In this document: one piece after another, positions 56,316 through 64,000 of the stretch
Layout of the letters: each line of letters begins with the position of its first letter
How positions within the stretch are numbered: position 1 is the first letter of the stretch
DNA from: Vibrio sp. 10N.286.49.B1
GTDB taxonomy: Bacteria > Pseudomonadota > Gammaproteobacteria > Enterobacterales > Vibrionaceae
Assembly: GCF_002873335.1 (NCBI RefSeq)
Contig: NZ_MCUW01000008.1
Span: 62,001-126,000, forward strand
Direction: 5' to 3'
Length of the DNA: 64,000 nucleotides
Position numbers and translations under genes: made by a program
Notes under the pieces: generated by a model
What the model saw: the letters and a program-made list of their open reading frames with translations, nothing else
Database searches by the model: none
Told to the model about the DNA's origin: nothing

Positions 56316-56340
56316 ACGTATTATGTATATTATGTTAAAT
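56313..56340 (+). other. dif: dif-like Xer recombination site (chromosome terminus)
   Basis: A 28-bp site in three parts: XerC arm TCTACGTATTA (56313-56323), central region TGTATA (56324-56329) and XerD arm TTATGTTAAAT (56330-56340). The XerD arm and central region are identical to E. coli dif, and the whole is 23/28 to V. cholerae dif1 as I remember it. XerCD recombination here resolves chromosome dimers at division. Its position between vxrABCDE and the SUI1 gene, together with matS-like and KOPS sites, supports a chromosome II terminus. It could instead be the attachment scar of a Xer-using phage. Confidence 0.85.
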
Positions 56341-56421
56341 TGAATGCTCATATAAGGGTGTAAATCCCTTATTACCGCTCCCTTTTCAGTTTTATCGCTG
56401 TTGCGAGTCGATTATTACATA

Positions 56422-56441
56422 AGAACCACATACGGTTCTTG
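56422..56441 (-). terminator. hairpin downstream of the yciH operon
   Basis: AAGAACC/GGTTCTT with a 6-nt loop, 35 nt past the yciH stop on its strand. A second hairpin (ATAAGGG/CCCTTAT) lies at 56353-56373. T-runs are weak. Confidence 0.45.
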
Positions 56442-56476
56442 GTAACTCACGATCGATTCTACCCAATGTTGCTTTG

Positions 56477-56788
56477 TTAGCCACCAGACAGTTTTACTGT
56501 GTAACCTTTCTTTTCTAACGCCGCTTTGATTTTATCTCGGGCGTCGCCTTGAATCTCAATGGTTCCATCTTTTACTGAACCACCGCAACCGCATACTTTT
56601 TTAAGCTCAGCCGCCAACAGCTTCATAGGAGCATCGTCTAAGTCTAATCCGGTAATAACGGAAACACCTTTACCTTTGCGCCCCTTGGTTTGCTTTTGAA
56701 TCCTAACAATTCCGTCGCCTTTTTCGCGTTGAGGTTCCGGTTTGTCTTCTTTGATGCGGCCAGTTTCTGTTGAATATACGAGTGTCAT
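56477..56788 (-). CDS. yciH: SUI1/YciH translation factor
   Basis: A 103-residue homologue of eukaryotic eIF1 (SUI1). The pattern VRIQKQTKGRKGKGVSVITGL and LKKVCGCGGSVKDGTIEIQGD is diagnostic. Bacterial YciH affects start-codon fidelity on the 30S subunit. It lies one base after the stop of the upstream gene (56790-57158), so the two form an operon. It is the first gene right of dif. Confidence 0.93.
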   Translation of the reverse strand: MTLVYSTETGRIKEDKPEPQREKGDGIVRIQKQTKGRKGKGVSVITGLDLDDAPMKLLAAELKKVCGCGGSVKDGTIEIQGDARDKIKAALEKKGYTVKLSGG

Positions 56789-56789
56789 G

Positions 56790-57158
56790 TTATTTCTTTA
56801 TTTGCTCTGCTTTTTTCTTTGCGATTAGGTAAGCTTCTATGTGTTTTTGAATTGCCAGCTTACCCCCTTTGATAAGTTTACCATTAAACATACAGTACCA
56901 TGCGTTAATTTCGCCGGTGTCATTTTTGATGGTGTACCCTTGGAAAACTTCTTGAGAGCCAGGCTTATCTGCTCGTTGTGATGACGCCGCGAGTTGTGAC
57001 GGGTCGATAATTGAAGCCGTATCACACCACCAATCGACACTCTTTTTTATTGCTGAAAGGCTACCTTTCAACTCTCGATTTTTAATTGATACTTTCCAAA
57101 CTTGGTTTTCTGTACCGACTGACTTAAGGGGGAATCCCCGATAACTTGCTAAAGCCAT
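56790..57158 (-). CDS. conserved hypothetical protein (possibly DUF3319)
   Basis: A 122-residue basic protein. Two similar halves are hinted at: YRGFPLKSV...WKVSIKNRELKGSLSAIKKSVDWW and FQGYTIKNDTGEINAWYCMFNGKLIKGGKLAIQKHIEAY, each a beta-hairpin followed by a helix, suggesting an internal duplication. I recall DUF3319 for such Vibrio proteins, but this is uncertain. It is in an operon with yciH. Confidence 0.7.
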   Translation of the reverse strand: MALASYRGFPLKSVGTENQVWKVSIKNRELKGSLSAIKKSVDWWCDTASIIDPSQLAASSQRADKPGSQEVFQGYTIKNDTGEINAWYCMFNGKLIKGGKLAIQKHIEAYLIAKKKAEQIKK

Positions 57159-57254
57159 AAAGATGCATCTCTTTTTTATAATTGCTACACTTGATATTAC
57201 CTTCGTATGGTATCAGTTATTTTTTACCAATCAATTGAGTTATAGTGCATTAAG

Positions 57255-58211
57255 ATGAAAAAAGACATCCCCTTGATCACAGAAAAGCACCAAGTTAATA
57301 AATTTAAATCATTTTTGGTCGACTCTATAACAGCGGCACAATTTGATGAGTTAACCACTGGTTATTACTCGAAAAGTTCGCTACTCGCTCTTTCAAAAGA
57401 TTGGCGTTTGTTCAACGAATTCTGTCGCTTAAATGGCGTTAGTAGCATCCCCGCTTCCGTCACAGCTGTACGTCGATTTCTAGACAAAGAAAGAACCTCA
57501 CGGAAATACTCAACCTTAAAACGCTACACTGTCACTATTGGTGTCGTGCATACTGTACTTCAACTGAAAGACCCTACAAAAAACCGTGAAGTCGGTTTGT
57601 TATTGGGGGCGATTCGAACGGCTGGCGCCGATAAAATAAAAACGACTAACGCATTTACAGAGATTCATCTAGCTCAACTAGATAAACTATTAGCGAACTC
57701 GACTGAACCGAAAGACCTACGGGATTTAGCTATTTATTACGTTATGTTTGAATGTGCAATGAAACGAAGGGATTTGCGTCACCTGAACCTGGAGCATATT
57801 GAACACTTAGATGAGTCAGTTAACATCCTAATCGAAAGTACACGTTATGGATTAAGCGATAGAGCCAGCGCCGCACTTGATGCATGGATAAAATATAATC
57901 CTTACACAACCCTTTTTACGTCGATAGATCGTCATGGAAATATCAACAATGGTATGTTGGATGATTCCTCCATCTATCGAATACTTAGGCGCGCTAGCGA
58001 ATTGCTTCAGCTTCCCGATAACCTTCGTTTTTCATCACAATCTGGACGGGTTGGTGCGGTAAAGAAACTATGGAACGAAGGGTACAAAGTCAGAGAGATC
58101 CAAGAATTTGGTCGATGGGCCAGTCCTGCGATGCCATTGCAATACACCGGCAAGACTGAGCTATCTGACGTCGAAAAAAGTAAGTTTAAACCGTCTAAGG
58201 ATTACGACTAA
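57255..58211 (+). CDS. tyrosine recombinase-like protein, catalytically degenerate
   Basis: A 318-residue protein with the phage-integrase layout: an N-terminal SAM-like core-binding domain (residues 20-105, KDWRLFNEFCRLNG, STLKRYTVTIGVVH) and a C-terminal catalytic-like domain. Putative active-site residues are Arg171/172 (AMKRRDLRHL), Arg265 in SSQSGRVGA, Trp288 (FGRWASP) and Tyr297 (LQYTGK). The HxxR histidine is glutamine (Gln262), so full activity is doubtful. It lies 0.9 kb from dif, but no attachment-site pair defines an element around it. Confidence 0.75.
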   Translation: MKKDIPLITEKHQVNKFKSFLVDSITAAQFDELTTGYYSKSSLLALSKDWRLFNEFCRLNGVSSIPASVTAVRRFLDKERTSRKYSTLKRYTVTIGVVHTVLQLKDPTKNREVGLLLGAIRTAGADKIKTTNAFTEIHLAQLDKLLANSTEPKDLRDLAIYYVMFECAMKRRDLRHLNLEHIEHLDESVNILIESTRYGLSDRASAALDAWIKYNPYTTLFTSIDRHGNINNGMLDDSSIYRILRRASELLQLPDNLRFSSQSGRVGAVKKLWNEGYKVREIQEFGRWASPAMPLQYTGKTELSDVEKSKFKPSKDYD

Positions 58212-58213
58212 CG

Positions 58214-59203
58214 TTATGAGCGCTCGATGCAATCAATGATGAAGTCTGCGAACTTTACACCTGAATGCTCGACCATTTTAGGAAACATCGATATTGGTGT
58301 CATCCCTGGAAAAGTATTCACTTCATTTAGATAGATTTCGTTATCTTCGGTGAGGAAAAAGTCGATTCTTGATAGATGACGCAGTTTCATCTGTTTAAAT
58401 ACCTTCTCCGAATACTGTTTAATTAGTGCTTGTTGCTCGGCCGTTAGATTACTTGCTTCTACGCAGGTGGTCGAGTGACTCTTAGCGCTATATTTTTCGT
58501 CGTACGAGTAAAACGCACCATCAGGTGCAGTCACCTCGCCTGGCAAGGTAATGTGTAATTCACCTTGATACTCATAGGCTGCCACCTCAAGCTCACGCGG
58601 TTTGACGGCTTTTTCAATCACGACTTGATCAGAATAACCAAACGCAGCGTCTAAGCTGGATGACAACTCACTTTTTTCTGTGACGTTGTAACATCCAACC
58701 GAGGACCCCTGCTTCGCTGCTTTCACGAAGACTTTTCCCCACTGTTCAAAGGCATCATGAGCTTCGCGATGCGCCGCACTATCATTAGTGGTCAAAAATA
58801 AGTAGGGAGTGTTGGGAATAGAAAGTGTGTCATACCAAAGCTTAGAGGTGATTTTATTGAAACTATTGCAGCTAGCTTCAGGGTTGCAACCAAAATAAGG
58901 AATCCCCGCAATCTCTAAAAGAGATTGAATATCACCAGTTTCTCCAGGAAAGCCATGAATACACGGAACAACATAATCAATCGTGAGATCGTGTTGGTCA
59001 CTCACAAGTGCCTTCTTATTCACATCTAATGAAACAAGATGTCCATCACTGCATTTCCATCCGTCTGAAGTAATTTCAACACGTATAACGTCAAAACGAG
59101 GATTGGTCTTTAGCTGCATTTCAAGGAAATCAGCGGATAAGAGTGACACTTCATGCTCGGTTGAGCCGCCACCACATAATAGAAGAATATTCATTTTTGA
59201 CAT
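58214..59203 (-). CDS. ddl: D-alanine--D-alanine ligase
   Basis: Makes D-Ala-D-Ala for peptidoglycan. The 329-residue ATP-grasp protein has GGGSTEHEVS at the N-terminus, VKAAKQGSSVGCYNV, KAVKPRELEVA and the metal-binding IDFFLTEDNEIYLNEVNTFPG. It stands apart from the mur/fts cluster, so it is probably a second Ddl. Its closeness to the wall-stress system vxrABCDE is suggestive but not evidence of co-regulation. Its end nearly meets the recombinase-like gene (2-nt gap). Confidence 0.93.
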   Translation of the reverse strand: MSKMNILLLCGGGSTEHEVSLLSADFLEMQLKTNPRFDVIRVEITSDGWKCSDGHLVSLDVNKKALVSDQHDLTIDYVVPCIHGFPGETGDIQSLLEIAGIPYFGCNPEASCNSFNKITSKLWYDTLSIPNTPYLFLTTNDSAAHREAHDAFEQWGKVFVKAAKQGSSVGCYNVTEKSELSSSLDAAFGYSDQVVIEKAVKPRELEVAAYEYQGELHITLPGEVTAPDGAFYSYDEKYSAKSHSTTCVEASNLTAEQQALIKQYSEKVFKQMKLRHLSRIDFFLTEDNEIYLNEVNTFPGMTPISMFPKMVEHSGVKFADFIIDCIERS

Positions 59204-59383
59204 CGTACATCTGTCCTTGGTTCGTTTGTCATGAATGATAAACCATAGCGACTTAATAATCTGTTCTAAAAGTGTTAAATAACCCGAATAGGTTGCTGTA
59301 TGGGTATTTTACATACAAAAATGCATCCATATAGCATCACGTTAGCGAGCGTATCTGAATGCATTTTCTTTTAATCGAGATGG

Positions 59384-59995
59384 TTAGTTTAACTTACTCA
59401 ATGTTGGGTAATCTGACTTCTTAATTTTATCGATACTTTTGACAAACGGTTTTAGTGCTTGGAACTCTTTTGGTAGTGTCGCAATAGCCGACTGTGCTTT
59501 ACTTCGAGTTGCATAGTCACCGTAGAGAACAGAGTACCATTTGGTGCCATTTACAATCTTATAATTCTCCCAAACAGGCTGGCCGTTTTTAGGTAGCTTG
59601 TTGGAAAACAACGCCACCTTTTCTTTTGTTCCAACCGCAGCAACTTGAATCGTGAAGCCATATCGGAAATCTTGATCGGCTTGCTTTTTGGACGGCGGTA
59701 CAATTTTAACTACATTTTTGTCAGCAGCGGTCGCTTTCGCCGGTTGCGCTTGTGTTTTAGTTACAACAGCTTGCGGCTCGGATTGCTGTTGTGGGGAGCT
59801 TTTAACTATTTCAGTTTTGGTCGTTTCTTTCGTTGCATTTGATGTTGAAGCAACCGCAACTGGCGCAACTGCTGTGGCCTCTACCGATGGCGTATAGTCT
59901 TCTTTATAGCTCTCGGATGTCACTTCACTTACATACTCACCTGATGAGCAGGCGGCTAATAATACGGTGATACTGACGATGATAGTTTTTTTCAT
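59384..59995 (-). CDS. SPOR-domain lipoprotein
   Basis: A 203-residue lipoprotein (lipobox LAACS) with a low-complexity middle rich in Ala, Thr and Gln, and a C-terminal SPOR domain (about 123-195: GFTIQVAAVGTKEKVALFSNKLP, WYSVLYGDYATRSKAQSAIATLP) that binds denuded peptidoglycan at division sites. The ATG at 59995 was preferred to 60010 because it starts the MKKT signal sequence. It may act in wall remodelling; the partner is unknown. Confidence 0.85.
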   Translation of the reverse strand: MKKTIIVSITVLLAACSSGEYVSEVTSESYKEDYTPSVEATAVAPVAVASTSNATKETTKTEIVKSSPQQQSEPQAVVTKTQAQPAKATAADKNVVKIVPPSKKQADQDFRYGFTIQVAAVGTKEKVALFSNKLPKNGQPVWENYKIVNGTKWYSVLYGDYATRSKAQSAIATLPKEFQALKPFVKSIDKIKKSDYPTLSKLN

Positions 59996-60282
59996 AGCTT
60001 TACTGCCCAAATATCGATTTTTCTAAATCATGCCGACTGAAATTATTTGATTCAACGATTCCGCATGTCAGCTGTCCATTGCTGTGACATGTTACACATT
60101 ATTCGAGACACAGCAATATGTTATCTCGAAATTTGAACAATCAAATTCCGACGACGCTCGTGCTACGCTACTATGTAGCAATAAAAGGTAAGCACACGAC
60201 TTAGGTAACACATCGACGACTAGATGATGCTGTTTAGGCGAATGCTTTCATTGTTCCCGTTACTGACATGCAAGGATGAACT

Positions 60283-63021
60283 ATGTCACTCGATGTACTC
60301 TTTAAACCAAAGTCAATTGCAGTAATCGGAGCATCTATTAAGCCGCAGCGTGCTGGCGGTGTGGTCATTAAAAATCTATTACTTGGTAGTTTTGAGGGTA
60401 CGATTTTACCTGTTCACCCAAAGTATAAGTCGGTCAACGGTATTCTTTGCTATCGAAGCGTCAGCGAGTTGCCATTTGCTCCGGATATTGCAATTCTCTG
60501 CACCCAAGGCTCTCGGAATATAGAGCTATTCAACGAACTATCTATTATCGGGGTTAAAGCCGTTATCGTTATGGCTTCCGATATGACCCTCGTTGATCAC
60601 ACCAATCCAGATGCGCTCACGATCGAGCAACAATGCATTAATATTGCAAAGAATTCAGGCATGCGAGTACTGGGGGCAAATAGTCTCGGCCTGTTATTAC
60701 CTTGGCAAAACTTCAATGCTTCGTTCTCACCGGTCAACTGTAAACGCGGCAAGCTTGCGTTTATTTCTCAGTCCTCCTCAGTTTGCACCACGATTTTGGA
60801 TTGGGCTAACGATAAGAACATTGGCTTTTCTGCGTTTATTTCGCTTGGCAACGGCGCTGATATTGATTTCGACGACTTACTTGATTATTTGGCTCGCGAT
60901 AGTAAAACAGAGTCTATCTTGCTGTATGTGGATTCAATTCGAGACGCAAGGCGCTTTATGTCTGCGGCACGTGCGACCTCACGTAATCGACGCATATTAG
61001 TATTAAAAGCCGGACGTTCTAAAACCGTCACAAAAGCCGATCAACCTCCCGCTAAATTATCATTTGATATTGTTTATGATTCAGCAATTCAACGTGCCGG
61101 CATGTTACGAGTTAACAATACGCACGAGTTGTTTGCGGCCGTAGAAACGCTAACACACTCCGTTCCGTTACGGGGAGAACGATTAGCCATTATTACCAAC
61201 GGCATGGGACCGGCGCTCATGGCACTTGATACATTGTCCGACCGAGGTGGTAAACTCGCCGAACTGTCTAGTCAGACTATCGACAGTCTGACTGAAATCC
61301 TTCCTGCGACCTGGTCTCGATCCAACCCGATAGACCTTGTTGGCGACGCGACGGCACAGAGATATAAAGAAGCCATCATTCGAGTGCTTGATAGTAGCGA
61401 TATTGACGCTATTTTGATTATGCATAGCCCTTCTGCTGTTTCCAACTCCCAAGAAACGGCACAAATTGTCATCGACACCATCAAACAACATACGAAAGCA
61501 AAGCGCTTTAACATCTTGACCAATTGGTCTGGTGAAGCAACCGCAAAACAAGCGAGGCTGTTATTTACTGATAATGGTATTCCCACCTATCGAACGCCAG
61601 AAAGTGCCGTCACTGCATTTATGCACCTTGTTGATTACAGGCGCAACCAATGGCAACTGATGGAAACCCCCACTACAACCGACTCGTACACATCATTGCA
61701 ACTCACTCAAGCGCATGACTGGTTGTCCAAACATGCGACAATCGAACAAACCAAACAAACCGAACACGCTGAACACGCTGAACACGCTGAACACGCTGAA
61801 CATAATATTACTTGGTTGGAATCGCATTTGTGTGAACAGCTTTTCACGTTATTTGAATTACCGGTTCTCAAAACATGGCTTGCACATGACCCAAGCGAAG
61901 CCATTCATTTAGCCGAACAGATTGGCTATCCAGTCGCATTAAAACTCCGCTCACCTGATATTCAACATAAATCTGATATTCACGGGGTAATGCTCAATCT
62001 CCGTGACGTAAATGAGGTATCCAGCGCCGCTCAGTCTATATTGGACAGAACAAAGCTGTCATACCCAGAAGCACGGATTGAAGGGCTCACCGTCCAGAAA
62101 ATGGCACGAGTGACCGGCGGGCAAGAAATAAGAATTAAAGCGATTACCGACCCAACATTCGGCCCGGTCATATTTATTGGACAAGGTGGTTCCGATTGGA
62201 ACCTAAGTAAAGAGGCCGTAACCGCACTTCCACCATTGAACACGGCATTAGCGCGCTACTTAATCATCGGCGCTATCAATAATGGTACTTTGCGTTTCCA
62301 TAAGTCGCCCAACCCTGTCAATTTGGCGAAGTTAGCTGAATTTATCGTTAAAGTATCGCAAATAATTGTGGCCTGTCCTGAGATCTATGAACTCGATATT
62401 CATCCGTTGCTACTTAACGGTGATGACCTGACCATTCTTGATGCTTCCATTGCAATTAAACCATTTGACGGTGACCCTCAAGCGCGCTTAGCTATTCGCC
62501 CTTATCCAACGGAGATGGAAACATCGATCACCCTCAAGGATCAATCTCAAATATTAATTCGCCCTATCAAACCTGAAGACGAACCACTTCACGCCGACTT
62601 CATCAACAACGTTACCAAAGAAGACCTCTATAAGCGTTTTTTTTCTGATGTCGGCGAGTTCAACCATGAAGCCCTAGCGAATTTAACTCAAATTGATTAT
62701 GACCGAGAAATGGCGTTTGTCGCGGTTGATATCGCACACGCTCCTGCAAGGATTATTGGTGTATCAAGGGTGCTAGTGAACCCAGATAACTCAGATGCTG
62801 AGTTCGCAATATTAATTCGCTCTGACCTGAAAGGTGTAGGGTTAGGACGTGTTTTAATGCAGAAAATTATTGATTACTGCGAAGCAAAAGGCACAGTAAA
62901 GATTTCGGGAATGACAATGCCAACCAATCGAGGGATGTTAACGCTGGCACAAAAATTAGGGTTTGAACTCGACGTCCAATTTGAAGATGGGGTGGCGGAT
63001 ATGGTGTTGAGATTGCAGTGA
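60283..63021 (+). CDS. Pat-type NDP-forming acyl-CoA synthetase fused to GNAT acetyltransferase
   Basis: A 912-residue protein with the domain order of the lysine acetyltransferase Pat/YfiQ: CoA-binding Rossmann domain (1-130, IAVIGASIKPQRAGG), succinyl-CoA-ligase-like domains (150-450, RGERLAIITNGMGPAL), an ATP-grasp domain (about 510-730, GYPVALKLRSPDIQHKSD) and a C-terminal GNAT domain (about 750-912, ILIRPIKPEDEPL, LIRSDLKGVGLGRVLMQKII). Homologues acetylate and inactivate enzymes such as acetyl-CoA synthetase. An EHA tandem repeat sits between the second and third modules (61762-61803). Confidence 0.9.
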   Translation: MSLDVLFKPKSIAVIGASIKPQRAGGVVIKNLLLGSFEGTILPVHPKYKSVNGILCYRSVSELPFAPDIAILCTQGSRNIELFNELSIIGVKAVIVMASDMTLVDHTNPDALTIEQQCINIAKNSGMRVLGANSLGLLLPWQNFNASFSPVNCKRGKLAFISQSSSVCTTILDWANDKNIGFSAFISLGNGADIDFDDLLDYLARDSKTESILLYVDSIRDARRFMSAARATSRNRRILVLKAGRSKTVTKADQPPAKLSFDIVYDSAIQRAGMLRVNNTHELFAAVETLTHSVPLRGERLAIITNGMGPALMALDTLSDRGGKLAELSSQTIDSLTEILPATWSRSNPIDLVGDATAQRYKEAIIRVLDSSDIDAILIMHSPSAVSNSQETAQIVIDTIKQHTKAKRFNILTNWSGEATAKQARLLFTDNGIPTYRTPESAVTAFMHLVDYRRNQWQLMETPTTTDSYTSLQLTQAHDWLSKHATIEQTKQTEHAEHAEHAEHAEHNITWLESHLCEQLFTLFELPVLKTWLAHDPSEAIHLAEQIGYPVALKLRSPDIQHKSDIHGVMLNLRDVNEVSSAAQSILDRTKLSYPEARIEGLTVQKMARVTGGQEIRIKAITDPTFGPVIFIGQGGSDWNLSKEAVTALPPLNTALARYLIIGAINNGTLRFHKSPNPVNLAKLAEFIVKVSQIIVACPEIYELDIHPLLLNGDDLTILDASIAIKPFDGDPQARLAIRPYPTEMETSITLKDQSQILIRPIKPEDEPLHADFINNVTKEDLYKRFFSDVGEFNHEALANLTQIDYDREMAFVAVDIAHAPARIIGVSRVLVNPDNSDAEFAILIRSDLKGVGLGRVLMQKIIDYCEAKGTVKISGMTMPTNRGMLTLAQKLGFELDVQFEDGVADMVLRLQ
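61762..61803 (+). repeat. in-frame 9-bp tandem repeat in the Pat-like gene
   Basis: GAACACGCT is repeated four times perfectly plus six bases, encoding EHAEHAEHAEHAEH in an interdomain linker. The 9-bp unit keeps frame when copies are gained or lost. Confidence 0.9.
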
Positions 63022-63076
63022 TATAGCCAAGAATCGCGGCATAAAAGCAGGCGCAGTCTTGTGGTCATATCAAGTT

Positions 63077-63113
63077 CCCCATAATTTTGTGACAACGTGA
63101 CAAACTTATGGGG
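63077..63113. terminator. hairpin between convergent genes
   Basis: CCCCATAA/TTATGGGG outer arms and TTGT/ACAA inner arms, between the ends of the Pat-like gene (+) and the LysR gene (-). Confidence 0.5.
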
Positions 63114-63133
63114 TTCCAACTAATTACGAAGAA

Positions 63134-64000
63134 TTAACGCAATACCCAGTTCTTCGTTAGGTGTTTGATACACCATGACTTAGCTTCTCCAATTTTATTG
63201 CGTTTCCACGCTAACACAATATCAATCTCAGCATGGTCCGTATCTTCAATCGGGAGAAGCTTGCCAGCTTTGATTAACGGTTCAGCCACTTGCTTAGGTA
63301 AGGTGCCGATGCCTAAACCACACACCAAAGCCTCCACTTTAGCTTCTAAATTTGACACAGTCAGTCTTGGTTGCTTTTCCAAAATGTTGACGCTTAACGC
63401 TGGCTGCTCTCTTGCCGTGTCGGCGATGGCGATCACCCGATACTTTTCTCGCGCGCTGCTGTCAAACGTGCCACTTCGTTTATGGACATAATGGTCAGCT
63501 GCCGCTACCCATACCATACTCATGGTGCCAAGCACTTGTGTTTTTACACCCTGCGGTGTCACCTCAGGCTGTGGACAAACAAGTAAGTCACTGCGCTCAT
63601 CATTCAAGGACTCCCAGCAACCCGCAAGCACTTCTTCTTCAAGCTTGATTCTGGTTTTACTAACCGAGCCAAGCTTATCGACTAATTCAAAAAAGTTGGC
63701 CACAGGGATGATGCTGTCGTAGGCGATAGTCAAATCGAGTTCCCACCCGTTAGCAATCAGACGCGCTTCATGAACCATGGATTCCGTCACCTGTAATATG
63801 GCCCGTCCTCTATCTAAAATCAGTTTGCCAGCCTCAGTGAGCACAGCCTTATGCCCAGAGCGGTCAAAAATCATAATATCCAAATCTTGTTCAAGCTTTT
63901 GGATTTGATAGCTCAGGGAGGACGTTGCCCTATCCAATTCGACAGCTGCTGCGGAAAATGACCCTCTACGATCAATCGCATCAAGAATATGTAGTGCTTC
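63134..64000 (-). CDS. LysR-family regulator, cut by the window end
   Basis: An LTTR whose N-terminus lies beyond 64000. The readable part starts EALHILDAIDRRGSFSAAAVELDRATSSLSYQI, the winged-helix domain, so the apparent ATG at 63937 is internal. The rest is the effector-binding domain (VSNLEAKVEALVCGLGIGTLPKQVAEPL). The effector and target are unknown; the first residues are missing from this window. Confidence 0.88.
   Translation of the reverse strand, partial: EALHILDAIDRRGSFSAAAVELDRATSSLSYQIQKLEQDLDIMIFDRSGHKAVLTEAGKLILDRGRAILQVTESMVHEARLIANGWELDLTIAYDSIIPVANFFELVDKLGSVSKTRIKLEEEVLAGCWESLNDERSDLLVCPQPEVTPQGVKTQVLGTMSMVWVAAADHYVHKRSGTFDSSAREKYRVIAIADTAREQPALSVNILEKQPRLTVSNLEAKVEALVCGLGIGTLPKQVAEPLIKAGKLLPIEDTDHAEIDIVLAWKRNKIGEAKSWCIKHLTKNWVLR

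Overview
The window looks like Vibrio chromosome II. It carries the complete vxrABCDE two-component operon, a Vibrio-type nrdD-nrdG-aminotransferase block, phhAB beside an acetoacetyl-CoA synthetase, and many Vibrio-type accessory genes (solitary autotransporter-like barrel, HlyU-family protein, second Ddl, SPOR lipoprotein). No rRNA, tRNA, CRISPR array or intact transposase was found. The assignment rests on recognised protein families and gene order, not on a database search.

Layout. 1-9.7 kb is a phenylalanine/tyrosine catabolic region: hppD-hmgA-fahA-maiA take 4-hydroxyphenylpyruvate to fumarate and acetoacetate, aacS activates acetoacetate, and phhAB hydroxylate Phe to Tyr. Palindromic boxes resembling TyrR operators lie upstream of hppD and in the aacS/phhA divergent region. 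Two copies of a 123-bp ERIC/MITE-like palindromic element and a globin-like gene sit inside the region. 9.9-27 kb is mixed metabolism: CreA-like lipoprotein, YieH-like phosphatase, a frameshifted exported amidohydrolase, a short hibernation factor, RNase HI, a CoA-transferase, a patatin lipoprotein, catalase, MalS amylase, YitT, AcpH and a second FabH. 27-30.3 kb is a sulfur/persulfide module: CoA-disulfide reductase with rhodanese domain, BigR-like ArsR repressor and two half-size YeeE/YedE transporters, with six 15-bp tandem repeats between the divergent genes. 31.4-35.8 kb holds nrdD, nrdG and an aminotransferase, with a perfect FNR site and two NrdR boxes upstream of nrdD. 36-47 kb holds a zinc-protease-like lipoprotein, cobQ-modABC, two diguanylate cyclases, an outer-membrane barrel and a HlyU-family protein. 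47-54.6 kb holds pntAB and vxrABCDE. 54.6-56.3 kb is gene-poor. 56.5-64 kb holds a SUI1/YciH protein, a degenerate tyrosine recombinase, ddl, a SPOR lipoprotein, a large Pat-type acyl-CoA synthetase/acetyltransferase and a LysR regulator cut by the window end.

Most notable: this appears to be the replication terminus of the chromosome. A dif-like Xer site lies at 56313-56340 (identical XerD arm, 23/28 to V. cholerae dif1 as I recall it), abutted by a perfect 16-bp hairpin. Four palindromes GTGAC-N3-GTCAC (matS-like, MatP targets) are spread through the window, and both exact GGGNAGGG (KOPS) motifs I found point toward dif. Flanking dif are a 1.6 kb gene desert bounded by a 12-bp direct repeat and a tyrosine recombinase-like gene with a substituted catalytic histidine.
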